Assembly: GCF_009733845.1 (NCBI RefSeq) | Contig: NZ_WNXZ01000003.1 | Coordinates: forward strand, 248,001 to 312,000 | DNA from: Pseudactinotalea terrae | GTDB lineage: Bacteria > Actinomycetota > Actinomycetes > Actinomycetales > Beutenbergiaceae | Reading direction: 5' to 3' | DNA length: 64,000 nucleotides | Shown: positions 44,800 through 57,958 of the stretch, in pieces | How positions within the stretch are numbered: the stretch's first letter is position 1 | Layout of the letters: the number at the start of each line of letters is the position of its first letter | Notes under the pieces: generated by a model | Seen by the model: only the letters and a program-made list of their open reading frames with translations | Databases searched by the model: none | Told to the model about the DNA's origin: nothing | Translations under genes and position numbers: made by a program

Positions 44800-44900
44800 G
44801 AGTCCGATCGTGACTGGCGTCGAGGTGGAGCACCACCTGGGAGCGGTCGGAGGCTCTGCCTGACGCGCGCCGATCGCCTGGGTGCGCCGGTGTCCGCAAC
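44800..44900 (+). ncRNA. ZTP riboswitch (pfl motif) upstream of purH
   Basis: The leader carries the conserved pfl elements in order. CGTGACTGGCG (44808-44819) is followed by GGTGGAGCACCACCTGGGAGCGG, where the ACC-stem and GGGAGCG core are near 44824-44846. After a variable spacer comes CGATCGCCTGGGTGCGC (44871-44886), which supplies the CGCCTGGG core that binds ZTP/AICAR-type ligands. The class is known to activate purine and one-carbon genes when 10-formyl-THF is low, so control of the adjacent purH fits. A -10-like TAGACT lies just upstream (44790-44795). Boundaries are approximate. Confidence 0.85.
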
Positions 44901-44919
44901 CGAACCAGGAGAGCCCTCC

Positions 44920-46482
44920 ATGACCGACGTCGTCCCGATCCGCCGCGCCCTCGTCTCCGTCTACGACAAGACCGGCCTCGAAGATCTCGCCCGTGCGCTG
45001 CACGCGGCGGGCGTGTCCATCGTCTCGACGGGGTCGACGGCGTCCCGGATCGCCGCCGCCGACGTGCCTGTGACCCCGGTGGAGGAGCTCACCGGTTTCC
45101 CCGAGTGCCTCGACGGCCGCGTCAAGACGCTGCACCCGCGCGTGCACGCCGGCATCTTGGCCGACCGACGGCTGCCCGAGCACGTGCAGCAGCTGGCGGA
45201 CCTCGAGGTCGAGCCGTTCGACCTCGTGATCGTCAACCTCTACCCGTTCACGCAGACCGTGGCCTCGGGGGCGTCGCAGGACGAGTGCGTCGAGCAGATC
45301 GACATCGGCGGCCCCTCGATGGTGCGCGCGGCGGCCAAGAACCACCCGAGCGTGGCCGTGGTCGTCGACCCCGCTCGGTACCGCGACGTCGTCGACGCGG
45401 TGGAGCGCGGAGGCTTCAGCCTTGCCGAGCGGACGGCGCTCGCAGCCGAGGCCTTCCGCCACACGGCGAGCTACGACGTCGCGGTCGCGAGCTGGCTGGG
45501 CGGCGTGGTCGAGCCCGAGGAGGCCCTGCCCACCTGGACCGGCTCCACCGGGGTGCGCTCCGCCGTCCTGCGCTACGGGGAGAACCCGCACCAGCAGGCG
45601 GCCCTGTACACGGATGGGACCGGCGCCGGGCTGGCCGGCGGACGCCAGCTCCACGGCAAGGAGATGAGCTACAACAACTACGTCGACGCCGATGCCGCGT
45701 GGCGGGCTGCGCACGATCACGGCGACGCCCCCACGGTCGCGATCATCAAGCACGCGAACCCGTGCGGCATCGCCGTCGGGGAGAGCATCGCGCAGGCGCA
45801 CGCCCGGGCTCACGCCTGCGACCCGGTGTCGGCGTTCGGCGGCGTGATCGCCACCAACGGGACCGTCGACGAGGCCACCGCGAACCAGATCAAGGGTGTG
45901 TTCACCGAGGTCGTGGTCGCGCCGGGCTTCACGCCCGAGGCGGTCGAGATCCTCACCCAGAAGAAGAACATCCGGCTGCTCGAGGTGACCGCCCCGCCGA
46001 GCAACGCCCTCGAGCAGCGGCAGATCTCCGGTGGCCTGCTCGTGCAGCAGGTGGACCGCGTCGACGCCGAGGGCGACGACCCGACCACCTGGACGCTCGC
46101 CGCCGGTGAGGCAGCGGACGAGGCCACGCTCGCCGACCTCGCGTTCGCGTGGCGCTCGGTGCGCGCCGTGAAGTCGAACGCGATCCTGCTCGCCCGGGAC
46201 GGCGCCTCGGTGGGCATCGGCATGGGCCAGGTCAACCGGGTGGACTCCTGCGGTCTGGCGGTCGAGCGCGCGAACGGTCACGGCGAGGAGCGTGCGCGCG
46301 GTGCCGTGGCTGCCTCCGACGCGTTCTTCCCGTTCGCCGACGGACCGCAGATCCTCATCGACGCCGGTGTGCGCGCGATCGTGCAGCCCGGCGGCTCCGT
46401 CCGTGACGCCGAGGTGATCGAGGCCGCCCAGGCCGCCGGCATCACGCTCTACCTGACCGGCACCCGCCACTTCTTCCACTGA
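44920..46482 (+). CDS. purH: Bifunctional AICAR transformylase / IMP cyclohydrolase
   Basis: 520 residues. N-terminal IMP cyclohydrolase domain (about 1-190: [39 protein letters not shown]) and C-terminal AICAR transformylase domain ([23 protein letters not shown] with the catalytic Lys-His pair, [17 protein letters not shown]). It completes IMP synthesis using 10-formyl-THF. GGAGAG precedes the ATG, and the leader holds a ZTP riboswitch. Confidence 0.98.
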   Translation: MTDVVPIRRALVSVYDKTGLEDLARALHAAGVSIVSTGSTASRIAAADVPVTPVEELTGFPECLDGRVKTLHPRVHAGILADRRLPEHVQQLADLEVEPFDLVIVNLYPFTQTVASGASQDECVEQIDIGGPSMVRAAAKNHPSVAVVVDPARYRDVVDAVERGGFSLAERTALAAEAFRHTASYDVAVASWLGGVVEPEEALPTWTGSTGVRSAVLRYGENPHQQAALYTDGTGAGLAGGRQLHGKEMSYNNYVDADAAWRAAHDHGDAPTVAIIKHANPCGIAVGESIAQAHARAHACDPVSAFGGVIATNGTVDEATANQIKGVFTEVVVAPGFTPEAVEILTQKKNIRLLEVTAPPSNALEQRQISGGLLVQQVDRVDAEGDDPTTWTLAAGEAADEATLADLAFAWRSVRAVKSNAILLARDGASVGIGMGQVNRVDSCGLAVERANGHGEERARGAVAASDAFFPFADGPQILIDAGVRAIVQPGGSVRDAEVIEAAQAAGITLYLTGTRHFFH

Positions 46483-46494
46483 TCGCCACACCCC

Positions 46495-46565
46495 GATTTC
46501 AACGCACGTTCGACACAGGCGGACGTGCGGTGAAATCGCAGGTGTGTCGGATGTGCGTTGAAATC
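46495..46565. terminator. Bidirectional stem-loop between purH and the reductase gene
   Basis: GATTTCAACGCAC (46495-46507) pairs perfectly with GTGCGTTGAAATC (46553-46565). The interior adds CGACAC/GTGTCG pairing. It separates two convergent genes and its right arm overlaps the stop of the minus-strand reductase gene. It is relatively AT-rich for this genome. Confidence 0.8.
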
Positions 46566-47796
46566 AGGTGGGGAGGACGGCGGAGCGCAGGGGGGTGGCA
46601 GGGTCGGCGGCGAGGGCCAGGTCCAGGCTCGGGAGGGACTCGCCACGCAGCAGCTTCCTGATGGCCGCCACTTCACGCGGGAGGTCGACGACGACGGCAC
46701 CCACCAGCCGCTGGCCGCTCAGGTGCAGCTCGCTCCAGCCGGTCTCGCCCGCTCGGAAGATCCGCCGCGTGCCGGGCTCGCCCTCGCGGACGAGGCGTCC
46801 GAGCACCTCGAGGTGGTGCCCCAGCTGGTCGGAGAACACCTCGGGCGCGGGCTCCGTCGACGGCAAGGGGAGTCCGAGGATGCCGGCGGCCACGAGCGCG
46901 GGGTCGCGCAGTGCTGTGAACCAGTGCCCGCCGGGGACCGGACCGAAGTGCAGCGTCTCCCGGACCGCGATGTCACCCACCGCCCAGAGGCCGGGCACCG
47001 AGGTGCGGCCGGCCCGGTCGGTGGGCAGGTGCCCGCTCGCGAGGGTCGGTGCCAGGTCCGCGAGCCACCCGGTGGCGGGGCGCACCCCCACGGCCGAGAG
47101 GACGACGTCCCCGCTGACCTCGGTGCCGTCGTCGAGCGTGACGGTGCCGCCCGCCACGTCGGTGACGATCACGTCGGTCCGCAGCTCCACGCCCGCCGTC
47201 GTGTACCACTCGCGGGTGCGCTCGCCGGTCGCCTCGCCGAGCTGGCGCCACAGCGGCGCCGACCCGGCCTCGAGGACCGTCACGCGGATCCCCGCGGCGG
47301 CGGCCACGCCGGCGACCTCCGCGCCGATCCACCCGGCGCCGATGACGATCACGTGCCGCCCCGGCCGGACCTGGTCGCGCAGGTGCGCGGCGTCGTCGGC
47401 GTTGTGCAGGGCCACCGCGTCCGGCCAGGGCCGTACGGGTACCGAACCGGTCGCGGCCACCACCGCGTCAGCCGTGAGCTCACCCTCGTCGGTGGTGAGG
47501 ACGAGAGCGTCCCCGGCCCGCCGGATCCCGCTCGCCGCCCGCCCCAGGTGCACGGCGTCGGCCAGCTCCAGGTGGTCGTGCCCCAGGTCCTCGGCCAGCC
47601 ACAGCGGCTCGGCGCGCGAGAGCAGCTCCTTCGACAGCGGGGGGCGGTCGTACGCCGGCCGGGTCTCGGAGCCGACCCAGGTCAGCTCGCCAGCGAAACC
47701 CAGCCCGCGCAGCTCGGCGAGCGTGCGCAGCCCGGCCAGGCCGCCTCCGACGACGACCACGCGATCCGGGACGCCCAAGGGTTCATCTGTGGTCAC
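46564..47796 (-). CDS. FAD-dependent pyridine nucleotide-disulfide oxidoreductase (ferredoxin reductase type)
   Basis: 410 residues. FAD-binding GGGLAGLRTL at the N-terminus, then TRPAYDRPPLSKELL, the second NAD(P)-binding motif VIGAGWIGAEVAGVAAAAGIRVTVLEA (about 151-177), and the C-terminal FAD contact in GLWAVGDIA. The layout is that of ferredoxin/rubredoxin reductases (BphA4 group) with a C-terminal reductase-C-like domain. It would pass electrons from NAD(P)H to a ferredoxin. No ferredoxin or oxygenase gene is adjacent, so its partner is unknown. Confidence 0.92.
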   Translation of the reverse strand: MTTDEPLGVPDRVVVVGGGLAGLRTLAELRGLGFAGELTWVGSETRPAYDRPPLSKELLSRAEPLWLAEDLGHDHLELADAVHLGRAASGIRRAGDALVLTTDEGELTADAVVAATGSVPVRPWPDAVALHNADDAAHLRDQVRPGRHVIVIGAGWIGAEVAGVAAAAGIRVTVLEAGSAPLWRQLGEATGERTREWYTTAGVELRTDVIVTDVAGGTVTLDDGTEVSGDVVLSAVGVRPATGWLADLAPTLASGHLPTDRAGRTSVPGLWAVGDIAVRETLHFGPVPGGHWFTALRDPALVAAGILGLPLPSTEPAPEVFSDQLGHHLEVLGRLVREGEPGTRRIFRAGETGWSELHLSGQRLVGAVVVDLPREVAAIRKLLRGESLPSLDLALAADPATPLRSAVLPT

Positions 47797-47831
47797 CTCG
47801 ACAACCTATCGCCGGCGATAGGGTCGACCCC

Positions 47832-48131
47832 GTGCCGACCGAGGATCAGACGCTGGTGACGCCCCGTCAGCGCACCCGGATCATGATGTGGCTCGCGCTC
47901 GCGGCGATCATCGCGACGGCGGTGGTTGCGTGGGTCGTCGCCGTCAAGGTCGCGCTGCTCGTCCTCTCGGGCGCGCTGCTCGCGTTCGCGCTCGTGCGCG
48001 CCGTGAGCCCGGCACCCGGGCCGTACGGCATCTCGATCCGCTCCCGGGCCTTCGACATCACGCTGATGGTCGCGGCCGCGGTGCTGATCGCGGTGGTGAC
48101 CCTCAGCCTGCCGATCGCGGAGCTGGGCTGA
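47832..48131 (+). CDS. DUF3017 membrane protein
   Basis: 99 residues from GTG 47832: three hydrophobic helices (MMWLALAAIIATAVVAWVVAV, ALLVLSGALLAFALVRAV, DITLMVAAAVLIAVVTLSL) and the signature ISIRSRAFDI before the last. This matches DUF3017, a small actinobacterial membrane protein usually encoded among folD, glyA and mdh. Here it lies in the same chromosomal block. Its 3' end overlaps the convergent glycosidase gene by 29 bp. Confidence 0.85.
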   Translation: MPTEDQTLVTPRQRTRIMMWLALAAIIATAVVAWVVAVKVALLVLSGALLAFALVRAVSPAPGPYGISIRSRAFDITLMVAAAVLIAVVTLSLPIAELG

Positions 48132-50664
48132 GCTCCAGCACCGGCGCCGCGAGCAGCCCGGACGCCACGCCCTCGAGCGCGCGGTCGAGCTCCTGCATCA
48201 CGAACCGGCGCCCGTAGCGCTCCTCGGTGCGCTGCACCAGGGCGTGGATCTCGCTGTCGTGAGCCAGCGCGTTCGCTGCCGTGTTGTGCACGGTGATCTC
48301 GATCGTGTTCACCCCCGCCCGCACGGCGTCGCTCACATCCACCCGGTACGGCGGCGCCACCGCGAACCCGCACTCGACGCCGTTCACCCGCACCCGTGCG
48401 ACCTCGCCGACCGGAGGGCGCACCCACGCCCGGTAGGCCGGCCCCACCTCGCCGCGCTGCGGGCTGCGGCCCTCGTCCAGCGACGTCACCGGGCGGAGGT
48501 CCAGCACCGCCTCGCCCGCGCCTGGGAGCTCGACCGACAGCGAGTACGTCGCGCTTCCCGAGTAGTCCGCCCGGGTGTCCTCCCAGCGGTGCGGCAGCGT
48601 CACGGGCTCCGCCGCCGCCCCCTCGAAGGCACACTGCCAGCCCTCGGCGAGCGTCACCTTCTCGCGGAGAGCGGGCGTGGCCACCGCAACCTCGGCCACC
48701 TCGGTACCGCTCACGAGGATGGTCGCCTCGTACGGCGAGAGCTCGACGGCGACCGGTCCGGTGCCGGACCCCGTCACCTCTCCCGTGGCCGGGTGCCAAC
48801 GCTGCCACGCACCCTCGATCGCCAGGGTCGCCTGCTGCGAGGTCGAGGAGGTGTTCGCGAGCATCCGGACGTCGAGGTCCCCGATCCGGCGGTGCACCAC
48901 ACCGATCTCGCTCTCGATCTCGCCGAACGGCGCCGCGACGGCGCGGCGCAGGGCTGAGGCGAGCTCCGCCGTCGAGGTGTCAGCCGCCCCCGGGATGCTC
49001 ACCGAGGAGTCCACGGTCAGCACCGTCGAACCCGCGTGCGCCGCGCGCTCGAGCCAGGCGCGGGTGGGCTCGGGGAGCGTGCGCGTGCTCGGGACGAGGA
49101 CCAGCGCGGGCGGTTCCGGGGCGGCAACGGTGACCACCTCGTCGTCGAACAGCCGGTAGTCCAGGCCCGCGCGGCGGATCGGCCCGAGCACCTCCGGCCC
49201 GATGGTGCGGCTCGCCTCCTTGAAGCAGTCCACCGAGCCGCCGATCGCGGCGGCGGACTGCGCGAGCACGTCTTGGGTCGGCACGTACACCGCGACGTCC
49301 GCGACCCCCACGCCCTGCCGCAGCAACCAGCTCAGGCGCGTCAGGTGCGCCGTCACGCTGGGCATCGCGGGCCACCACGGGTTGCGGTCGTCGAGGCAGC
49401 CGGCGGCGTAGAAGAACCAGCCGAGCCCGGGTGCGTCGTGGGGCGAGTACGGCCAGCCGTGCCCGATCAGCAGCGTCACGCCGTTGAGCAGGTGCTCGTG
49501 CGCCTCGCCGAGCAGGTCGAGCGGCGTGGCCCGGAACGAGGGGGAGTGCACCCAGGTCCAGGCCTCGGCCGAGACCACCTCGCGGCCGTAGTGGTGCGCC
49601 GCCGAGGACGCCCAGCGCGTGGCGGTCAGCTCGGTCCAGCCCCAACCCTCACCCTCGAAGGCGTCCGCGAACCGGTAGCTTGACAGCGTCGCCGGCGGGG
49701 TGCCGTAGCCCTGCAGCCGGAACGGCACGCCGCGCTCCGCCGCCCAGGTCTGCACCACCTGCACGAACCGCTCCTCGTACAGGTCCACGAGCGTGCGGTG
49801 GTAGTCGGCGCGGAAGCGATGCGCCTCGTCGCCCTCCGGCTGCAGCAGTCGCGGCAGCTCGGGCAGCATCGGGTAGCCGCGGCGACGCTCGAACTCGGCC
49901 GCCAGCTCGGGTGTGAAGTCCGCGTGGTACACCTCGAGGCTGTCGCAGAACACCGAACCCACGAGCTCGGAAGAGACGGCGTCGAGCATCGGGTCGGCGA
50001 CCGCACGCAGGTGAGCGAGCGTGGCCGTGGCGCTGTAGTGGTCGAGCACCGGCCCCTCGGCACCGGCCGCCGCGCGCTTGACCTGCTGCCCGGTCAGGCG
50101 TGACCAGGCGAGCAGCACGTGCCGCGTGCCCGACCCGTCGGGAACGGTGACCCGCCAGCCGGTGCTCGTCCGCTCGAGGGCGAGCTGCTCGAACGTCTCG
50201 ATCCGCTCGCCCGCCACCCCGGGCGTGACGTAGGCGCCCACGAGCTCATCCCCGGGCCAGGCCGCCGCCAGGTCCAGGGTGTGCGAGCCGATCGCCACGT
50301 CGTGCCGTTCCCAGCGCAGGCCGCGCGCCGCGAGCTCGGCGGAGATGTGCGGTCCGCCGTAGGACCAGCCGCTGCCCAGCGTCAGGTCGAACCGTAGCCC
50401 CAGCTCCTTCGCCCGCTCAGCCGCCCACCTCAGGTCGGCGAGGAGGGCCGGGGAGCCGAGCTCCGCCGTCGCCTCCTCCAACGGGTAGACGAACGAGACC
50501 TCGACGCCTCCGAGGCCCGCCTCGGCCATCGCGACGAGCTCGCGGTCCAGCTCCGCACGCTCGACCGCCGGGCCGAACCACCACCACCGCATCATCGGTG
50601 CCGCGTCGGGGTGGTCCTCACGCAGCGCGGCGCGAAGCTGGTCGGCAGTGACGATCTCGCTCAC
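48103..50664 (-). CDS. GH106-like glycoside hydrolase (alpha-L-rhamnosidase family)
   Basis: 853 residues from GTG 50664, with GGAGG 9 bases upstream. The N-terminus MMRWWWFGPAVERAELDRELVAMAEAGLGGVEVSF is characteristic of GH106 and its uncharacterised relatives, followed by LGLRFDLTLGSGWSYGGP and a TIM-barrel-like region containing SVFCDSLEVYH and SAEAWTW, where the acidic catalytic residues are expected. A C-terminal beta-sandwich (about 720-840, with LPHRWEDTRADYSGSATYSLSVEL) resembles GH2-type sugar-binding domains. There is no signal peptide, so it acts inside the cell on imported glycosides. It is shorter than classical GH106 enzymes of about 1000-1100 residues. The specificity is inferred. 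Confidence 0.82.
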   Translation of the reverse strand: MSEIVTADQLRAALREDHPDAAPMMRWWWFGPAVERAELDRELVAMAEAGLGGVEVSFVYPLEEATAELGSPALLADLRWAAERAKELGLRFDLTLGSGWSYGGPHISAELAARGLRWERHDVAIGSHTLDLAAAWPGDELVGAYVTPGVAGERIETFEQLALERTSTGWRVTVPDGSGTRHVLLAWSRLTGQQVKRAAAGAEGPVLDHYSATATLAHLRAVADPMLDAVSSELVGSVFCDSLEVYHADFTPELAAEFERRRGYPMLPELPRLLQPEGDEAHRFRADYHRTLVDLYEERFVQVVQTWAAERGVPFRLQGYGTPPATLSSYRFADAFEGEGWGWTELTATRWASSAAHHYGREVVSAEAWTWVHSPSFRATPLDLLGEAHEHLLNGVTLLIGHGWPYSPHDAPGLGWFFYAAGCLDDRNPWWPAMPSVTAHLTRLSWLLRQGVGVADVAVYVPTQDVLAQSAAAIGGSVDCFKEASRTIGPEVLGPIRRAGLDYRLFDDEVVTVAAPEPPALVLVPSTRTLPEPTRAWLERAAHAGSTVLTVDSSVSIPGAADTSTAELASALRRAVAAPFGEIESEIGVVHRRIGDLDVRMLANTSSTSQQATLAIEGAWQRWHPATGEVTGSGTGPVAVELSPYEATILVSGTEVAEVAVATPALREKVTLAEGWQCAFEGAAAEPVTLPHRWEDTRADYSGSATYSLSVELPGAGEAVLDLRPVTSLDEGRSPQRGEVGPAYRAWVRPPVGEVARVRVNGVECGFAVAPPYRVDVSDAVRAGVNTIEITVHNTAANALAHDSEIHALVQRTEERYGRRFVMQELDRALEGVASGLLAAPVLELSPAPRSAG

Positions 50665-50742
50665 GAGCACGATCCTCCCCGACGGCGCAGCTCGCCGGGG
50701 ATGGCTTGTCACGTGTTGCTGCTGATGAGGCAGGATCGTCTC

Positions 50743-51381
50743 GTGCACGCCATCATCTGGGACTTCGGCGGAACGTTGCTCGACACCTACCCGGACGTCG
50801 ATCGTGCCCTCGCGCTGGCCGCGTTCGGGAACACCGACGAGGGACGCCTCGCGGAGGTCGCCGCGCTCACGCGGGTCTCCAGCGGGCACGCGATCACCGA
50901 GCTCTCCGCGCGCACCGGCGTGCCCGAGGCCGAGCTGCGAGCTGCGTACGACGGCGTCAAGGAGCTCTGGGAGAGCACGCCGGCACCGGTGATGCCCGGT
51001 GCGCGCGAGGTGATGGCCGCGCTGCGGCAGGCCGGTGGGCTCAACCTCGTGGCGACCCATCGCGACCGTGCCAGCGCCGAGCTGCTGCTCGCCGCGACCG
51101 GGCTGCCGGTCGACGACATGATCTGCGCGCCCGACGGCTACGCCCGCAAGCCCTCACCCGAGATGGCCGAGACCCTGCTGGAGCGGCACGAGCTGGACCC
51201 GAGCGAGGTGCTCACGATCGGGGACCGGCCGGCCGATCTCGAGTCCGGCCGAGCCGCGGGGATCGCGGGCTTCCTGCTCGTGACGCCCGGGATCCCGCTC
51301 GATGCCGGCGACGCCCGCACGATCGGTCACCTGCGCGAGGTGCTGCCGCTGGTCGCCGGTGAGGGCGACCAGCGGCTCTAG
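50743..51381 (+). CDS. HAD-superfamily hydrolase, subfamily IA
   Basis: 212 residues from GTG 50743 (ATG 50725 is possible but adds an unconserved lead). Motif I reads WDFGGTLLDT: the nucleophile Asp is present, but the second acid of DxDGT is Gly. Motif II is ATHR, with Thr. Lys of motif III is in YARKPSPEM, and motif IV is IGDRPADLESG. A helical cap lies between about 18 and 80. Members are usually phosphatases of small phosphorylated metabolites. The DxGGT variant suggests altered acid/base chemistry. Confidence 0.87.
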   Translation: MHAIIWDFGGTLLDTYPDVDRALALAAFGNTDEGRLAEVAALTRVSSGHAITELSARTGVPEAELRAAYDGVKELWESTPAPVMPGAREVMAALRQAGGLNLVATHRDRASAELLLAATGLPVDDMICAPDGYARKPSPEMAETLLERHELDPSEVLTIGDRPADLESGRAAGIAGFLLVTPGIPLDAGDARTIGHLREVLPLVAGEGDQRL

Positions 51382-51396
51382 CTGCTGGCGAGCGGG

Positions 51397-52422
51397 TCAG
51401 TCCCGCTGCTGCCCGGCGATGAACTCGTCGCCGTCCTCGTCGTCGTCCTCGTCCTTGCGGGAGTCGTCGTCGCTGTCCGGGTCGACAGCCTCCAGCGTGT
51501 CGCCGTCGGGTCGCTCGAGGTCCTCCTCCGGGAGCGCCGTTGCTGCGGAGGGGCCGACAGCGACGACGTCCTCGTCGTCATCGTCCTCGTCCCAGTCGTC
51601 GTCGTCATCCTCGTCCCAGGCCGCCTCTGGGGCGGTGGCCCGCTGGATCAGCAGCGCGACGAGCCCGGCGATCACGCCGCCGAGCAGCGGCGCGACCCAG
51701 AACAGCCACAGCTGCTGGATGGCCCACGGCTCGGCGAAGAGCGCGGTGCCGGTGGCGCGGGCGGGGTTGATCGCAGCGTTGGTGACCTGGGCGGCCACGA
51801 GGATCGCGATGGTCAGCGTGGCGCCGATCGCGAGCGGCGCACCGGGGTGCGGGCGTCGCGTCGCGGCGAGGACCACGGCCACCAGCACGGCGGTCGCGAC
51901 GGCCTCGATCACCAGGGCCTGCGCCGTCGAGAAGGTCACCTGACCCTGCGAGAGCGCGGCGATCGGGGAGTGGTCGCCGAACCCGTTCGCCGTCCCGCTG
52001 ATGAAGGTACCGACATCGCCGATCCCCAGGGCGGTGGGCAACGCGCTGGGCGTGATCACCCGCAGCAGCCCGCCCGCGGCGACCGCGCCGAGCGTCTGCG
52101 CCACGATGTAGGGGACCAGGTCGGCCCAGCTGAGGCGACCCGCGATCGCGGCCCCCAGGCTGACGGCCGGGTTCAGGTGTGCGCCCGAGACCGAGCCGAA
52201 CGCGACGACCATCGCCGTCAGCGCGAGCCCGCCGGCCAGCGCGATGTGCAACGGGGTGGAGCTCGCGCCCAGCGTGCCGAACGCCGCGGTCACGATGATG
52301 GCGGTCACGAGCACGAAGGTGCCGAAGAGCTCAGCGGCGACGCGCGGGAGCAGCGACGGCTCGGGAGCCGGCTGCTCGAAGGCGTCCAGGTCCAGGTCGG
52401 CCTGTTGGGGCTGCGCGGTCAT
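51397..52422 (-). CDS. MIP/aquaporin-family channel with long acidic C-terminal tail
   Basis: 341 residues from ATG 52422, with AGAGGATC upstream. Six helices form two half-repeats with the NPA boxes HLNPAVS and AINPARA. The AQP-type ELFGTFVLV opening is present. The last about 75 residues are cytoplasmic and extraordinarily acidic (WDEDDDDDWDEDDDDED, then a Ser/Asp/Glu/Lys-rich stretch), far beyond the usual 230-270-residue length of the family. The tail could be a regulatory or ion-binding segment. The N-terminus (about 30 residues) is also acidic. Confidence 0.9.
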   Translation of the reverse strand: MTAQPQQADLDLDAFEQPAPEPSLLPRVAAELFGTFVLVTAIIVTAAFGTLGASSTPLHIALAGGLALTAMVVAFGSVSGAHLNPAVSLGAAIAGRLSWADLVPYIVAQTLGAVAAGGLLRVITPSALPTALGIGDVGTFISGTANGFGDHSPIAALSQGQVTFSTAQALVIEAVATAVLVAVVLAATRRPHPGAPLAIGATLTIAILVAAQVTNAAINPARATGTALFAEPWAIQQLWLFWVAPLLGGVIAGLVALLIQRATAPEAAWDEDDDDDWDEDDDDEDVVAVGPSAATALPEEDLERPDGDTLEAVDPDSDDDSRKDEDDDEDGDEFIAGQQRD

Positions 52423-52511
52423 GACGATCCTCTGCTCGGGTGCGTGGGCCGCCGAGCATCTTCGCACCCCAACCTGAGCAGCGCCCGAACGTGAGCGGGT
52501 CCGCTCGTGGT

Positions 52512-52549
52512 GCGGGCCGCCGTCGGGCATCATCCCGACGGCGGCCCGC
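52512..52549 (-). terminator. Terminator after idh
   Basis: GCGGGCCGCCGTCGGG pairs perfectly with CCCGACGGCGGCCCGC across a 6-base loop, 24 bp beyond the idh stop on the minus strand and before the aquaporin promoter. Confidence 0.8.
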
Positions 52550-52573
52550 CCGTGATCGGGGGCTCGCCCTGGC

Positions 52574-55955
<3,382 letters not shown>

Positions 55956-55968
<13 letters not shown>

Positions 55969-56031
55969 CGCCAGCGCGCCGCCGACGCCTGTTCTGAGCC
56001 TGGGCAGCGATCCTGGCGTCAACGTCGTTCC
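55956..56031. repeat. 76-bp palindromic element, copy B
   Basis: Arms GGAACGTTTCTGACGCCAG (55956-55974) and CTGGCGTCAACGTCGTTCC (56013-56031), 15 of 19 paired. The left arm contains the last codons and stop of the DUF559 gene, so the element can also serve as its terminator. Confidence 0.7.
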
Positions 56032-56122
56032 GCTTCCGCGGCGGAAGGTCTGCTCCGGGAGGTGGCAGGATGGGCGGCATCAAGAGCAGGCTGACCTCAA
56101 CGGCTCGGGAGCTGGCGCATGA

Positions 56123-57145
<1,023 letters not shown>

Positions 57146-57170
57146 GCAGGTTCACGCCACCTGACCCCAA

Positions 57171-57229
57171 GGGCGCAAGCGTGACCGCAGGGCGCGGCTG
57201 TCCGCGCCCCCGCCGGCATGCTTTCGCCC
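57171..57229. terminator. Stem-loop after mdh, related to that at 17165
   Basis: GGGCGCAAGCGTGACCGC plus AGGGCGCGG pairs imperfectly with CCGCGCCC plus CCGCCGGCATGCTTTCGCCC, a stem of roughly 27 positions with a few mismatches. The left arm shares GCxAGCGTGACC and the following GG-GGxGCGGC with the 17161-17190 palindrome, so the two are diverged copies of one element. Confidence 0.7.
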
Positions 57230-57309
57230 GTTCGGCAAGCGGCGCCCGTGGGCAGAACTCCACCGGCCGGGCGTGATCGGCACGAACTGTGCGGCACTAC
57301 CCTGGCGGC

Positions 57310-57921
57310 ATGGCCCAGCGATTCAACGCCCCTCCGGGATGGAACGTCCCGCCCGACTTCGTGCCCACCTCCGACTGGCAGCCGGACCCCTCGTGGCCGC
57401 CGGCTCCCGAAGGGTGGAACTACTGGGTCGATGACGCAGCCCAGCCCGCCCCCGCCTACGGCGCACCGAGCGACCAGTCCTACGGCACGCCGGGGAACCA
57501 GCCGCACGGCAGCCCCGCCGATCAGGGGACGACGCCGTACGGTTCGGCCTCGGTGCCGAACTCGCCGTACACGGCGCCCGCGGGCGCGTACGGGTCGACG
57601 GCGCCTGGGAGCGCACATGCAGCCCTGGCGCAGCACCAGGGAGCGTCCGGCAAGCGGAACATGCTGATCGGTATCGGCGTCTTCGTCGTCGCGATCGTGG
57701 TCTGGGTGGTGAGCTACTCGGCGGCCGGCCCTGGCGACCGCTACTTCGCGCCCTGGTACTTCGTCCTGATCGGCATCATCCTGACGATCCGCGGCCTCGT
57801 CGACATGAACAAGGCCAAGAAGGCGGAGGCTGCGCAGCTCGGCTACGGTCAGGGGAGCGCCCCTCCGGGATTCACGCCGCCTGGGACCACACCTCCCGGG
57901 CAGAACCCTCCCGGCTTCTAA
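57310..57921 (+). CDS. Membrane protein with Pro/Gly-rich N-terminus
   Basis: 203 residues from ATG 57310. The N-terminus FNAPPGWNVPPDFVPTSDWQPDPSWPPAPEGWNYW carries two PPGW/PAPEGW repeats typical of actinobacterial cytoplasmic peptidoglycan- or membrane-associated proteins, followed by about 85 residues rich in Gly, Ala, Pro, Ser and Tyr. Two transmembrane helices (ML-IGIGVFVVAIVVWVVSYSA; WYFVLIGIILTIRGLVDM) follow, and a basic segment (NKAKKAEAAQ) plus a proline-rich tail end the protein. The function is unknown. There is no clear operon link to mdh or the dehydrogenase. Confidence 0.8.
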   Translation: MAQRFNAPPGWNVPPDFVPTSDWQPDPSWPPAPEGWNYWVDDAAQPAPAYGAPSDQSYGTPGNQPHGSPADQGTTPYGSASVPNSPYTAPAGAYGSTAPGSAHAALAQHQGASGKRNMLIGIGVFVVAIVVWVVSYSAAGPGDRYFAPWYFVLIGIILTIRGLVDMNKAKKAEAAQLGYGQGSAPPGFTPPGTTPPGQNPPGF

Positions 57922-57958
57922 CCGCCGTCGGCGCCGGCCGATCAACCACGGAGCAGTC

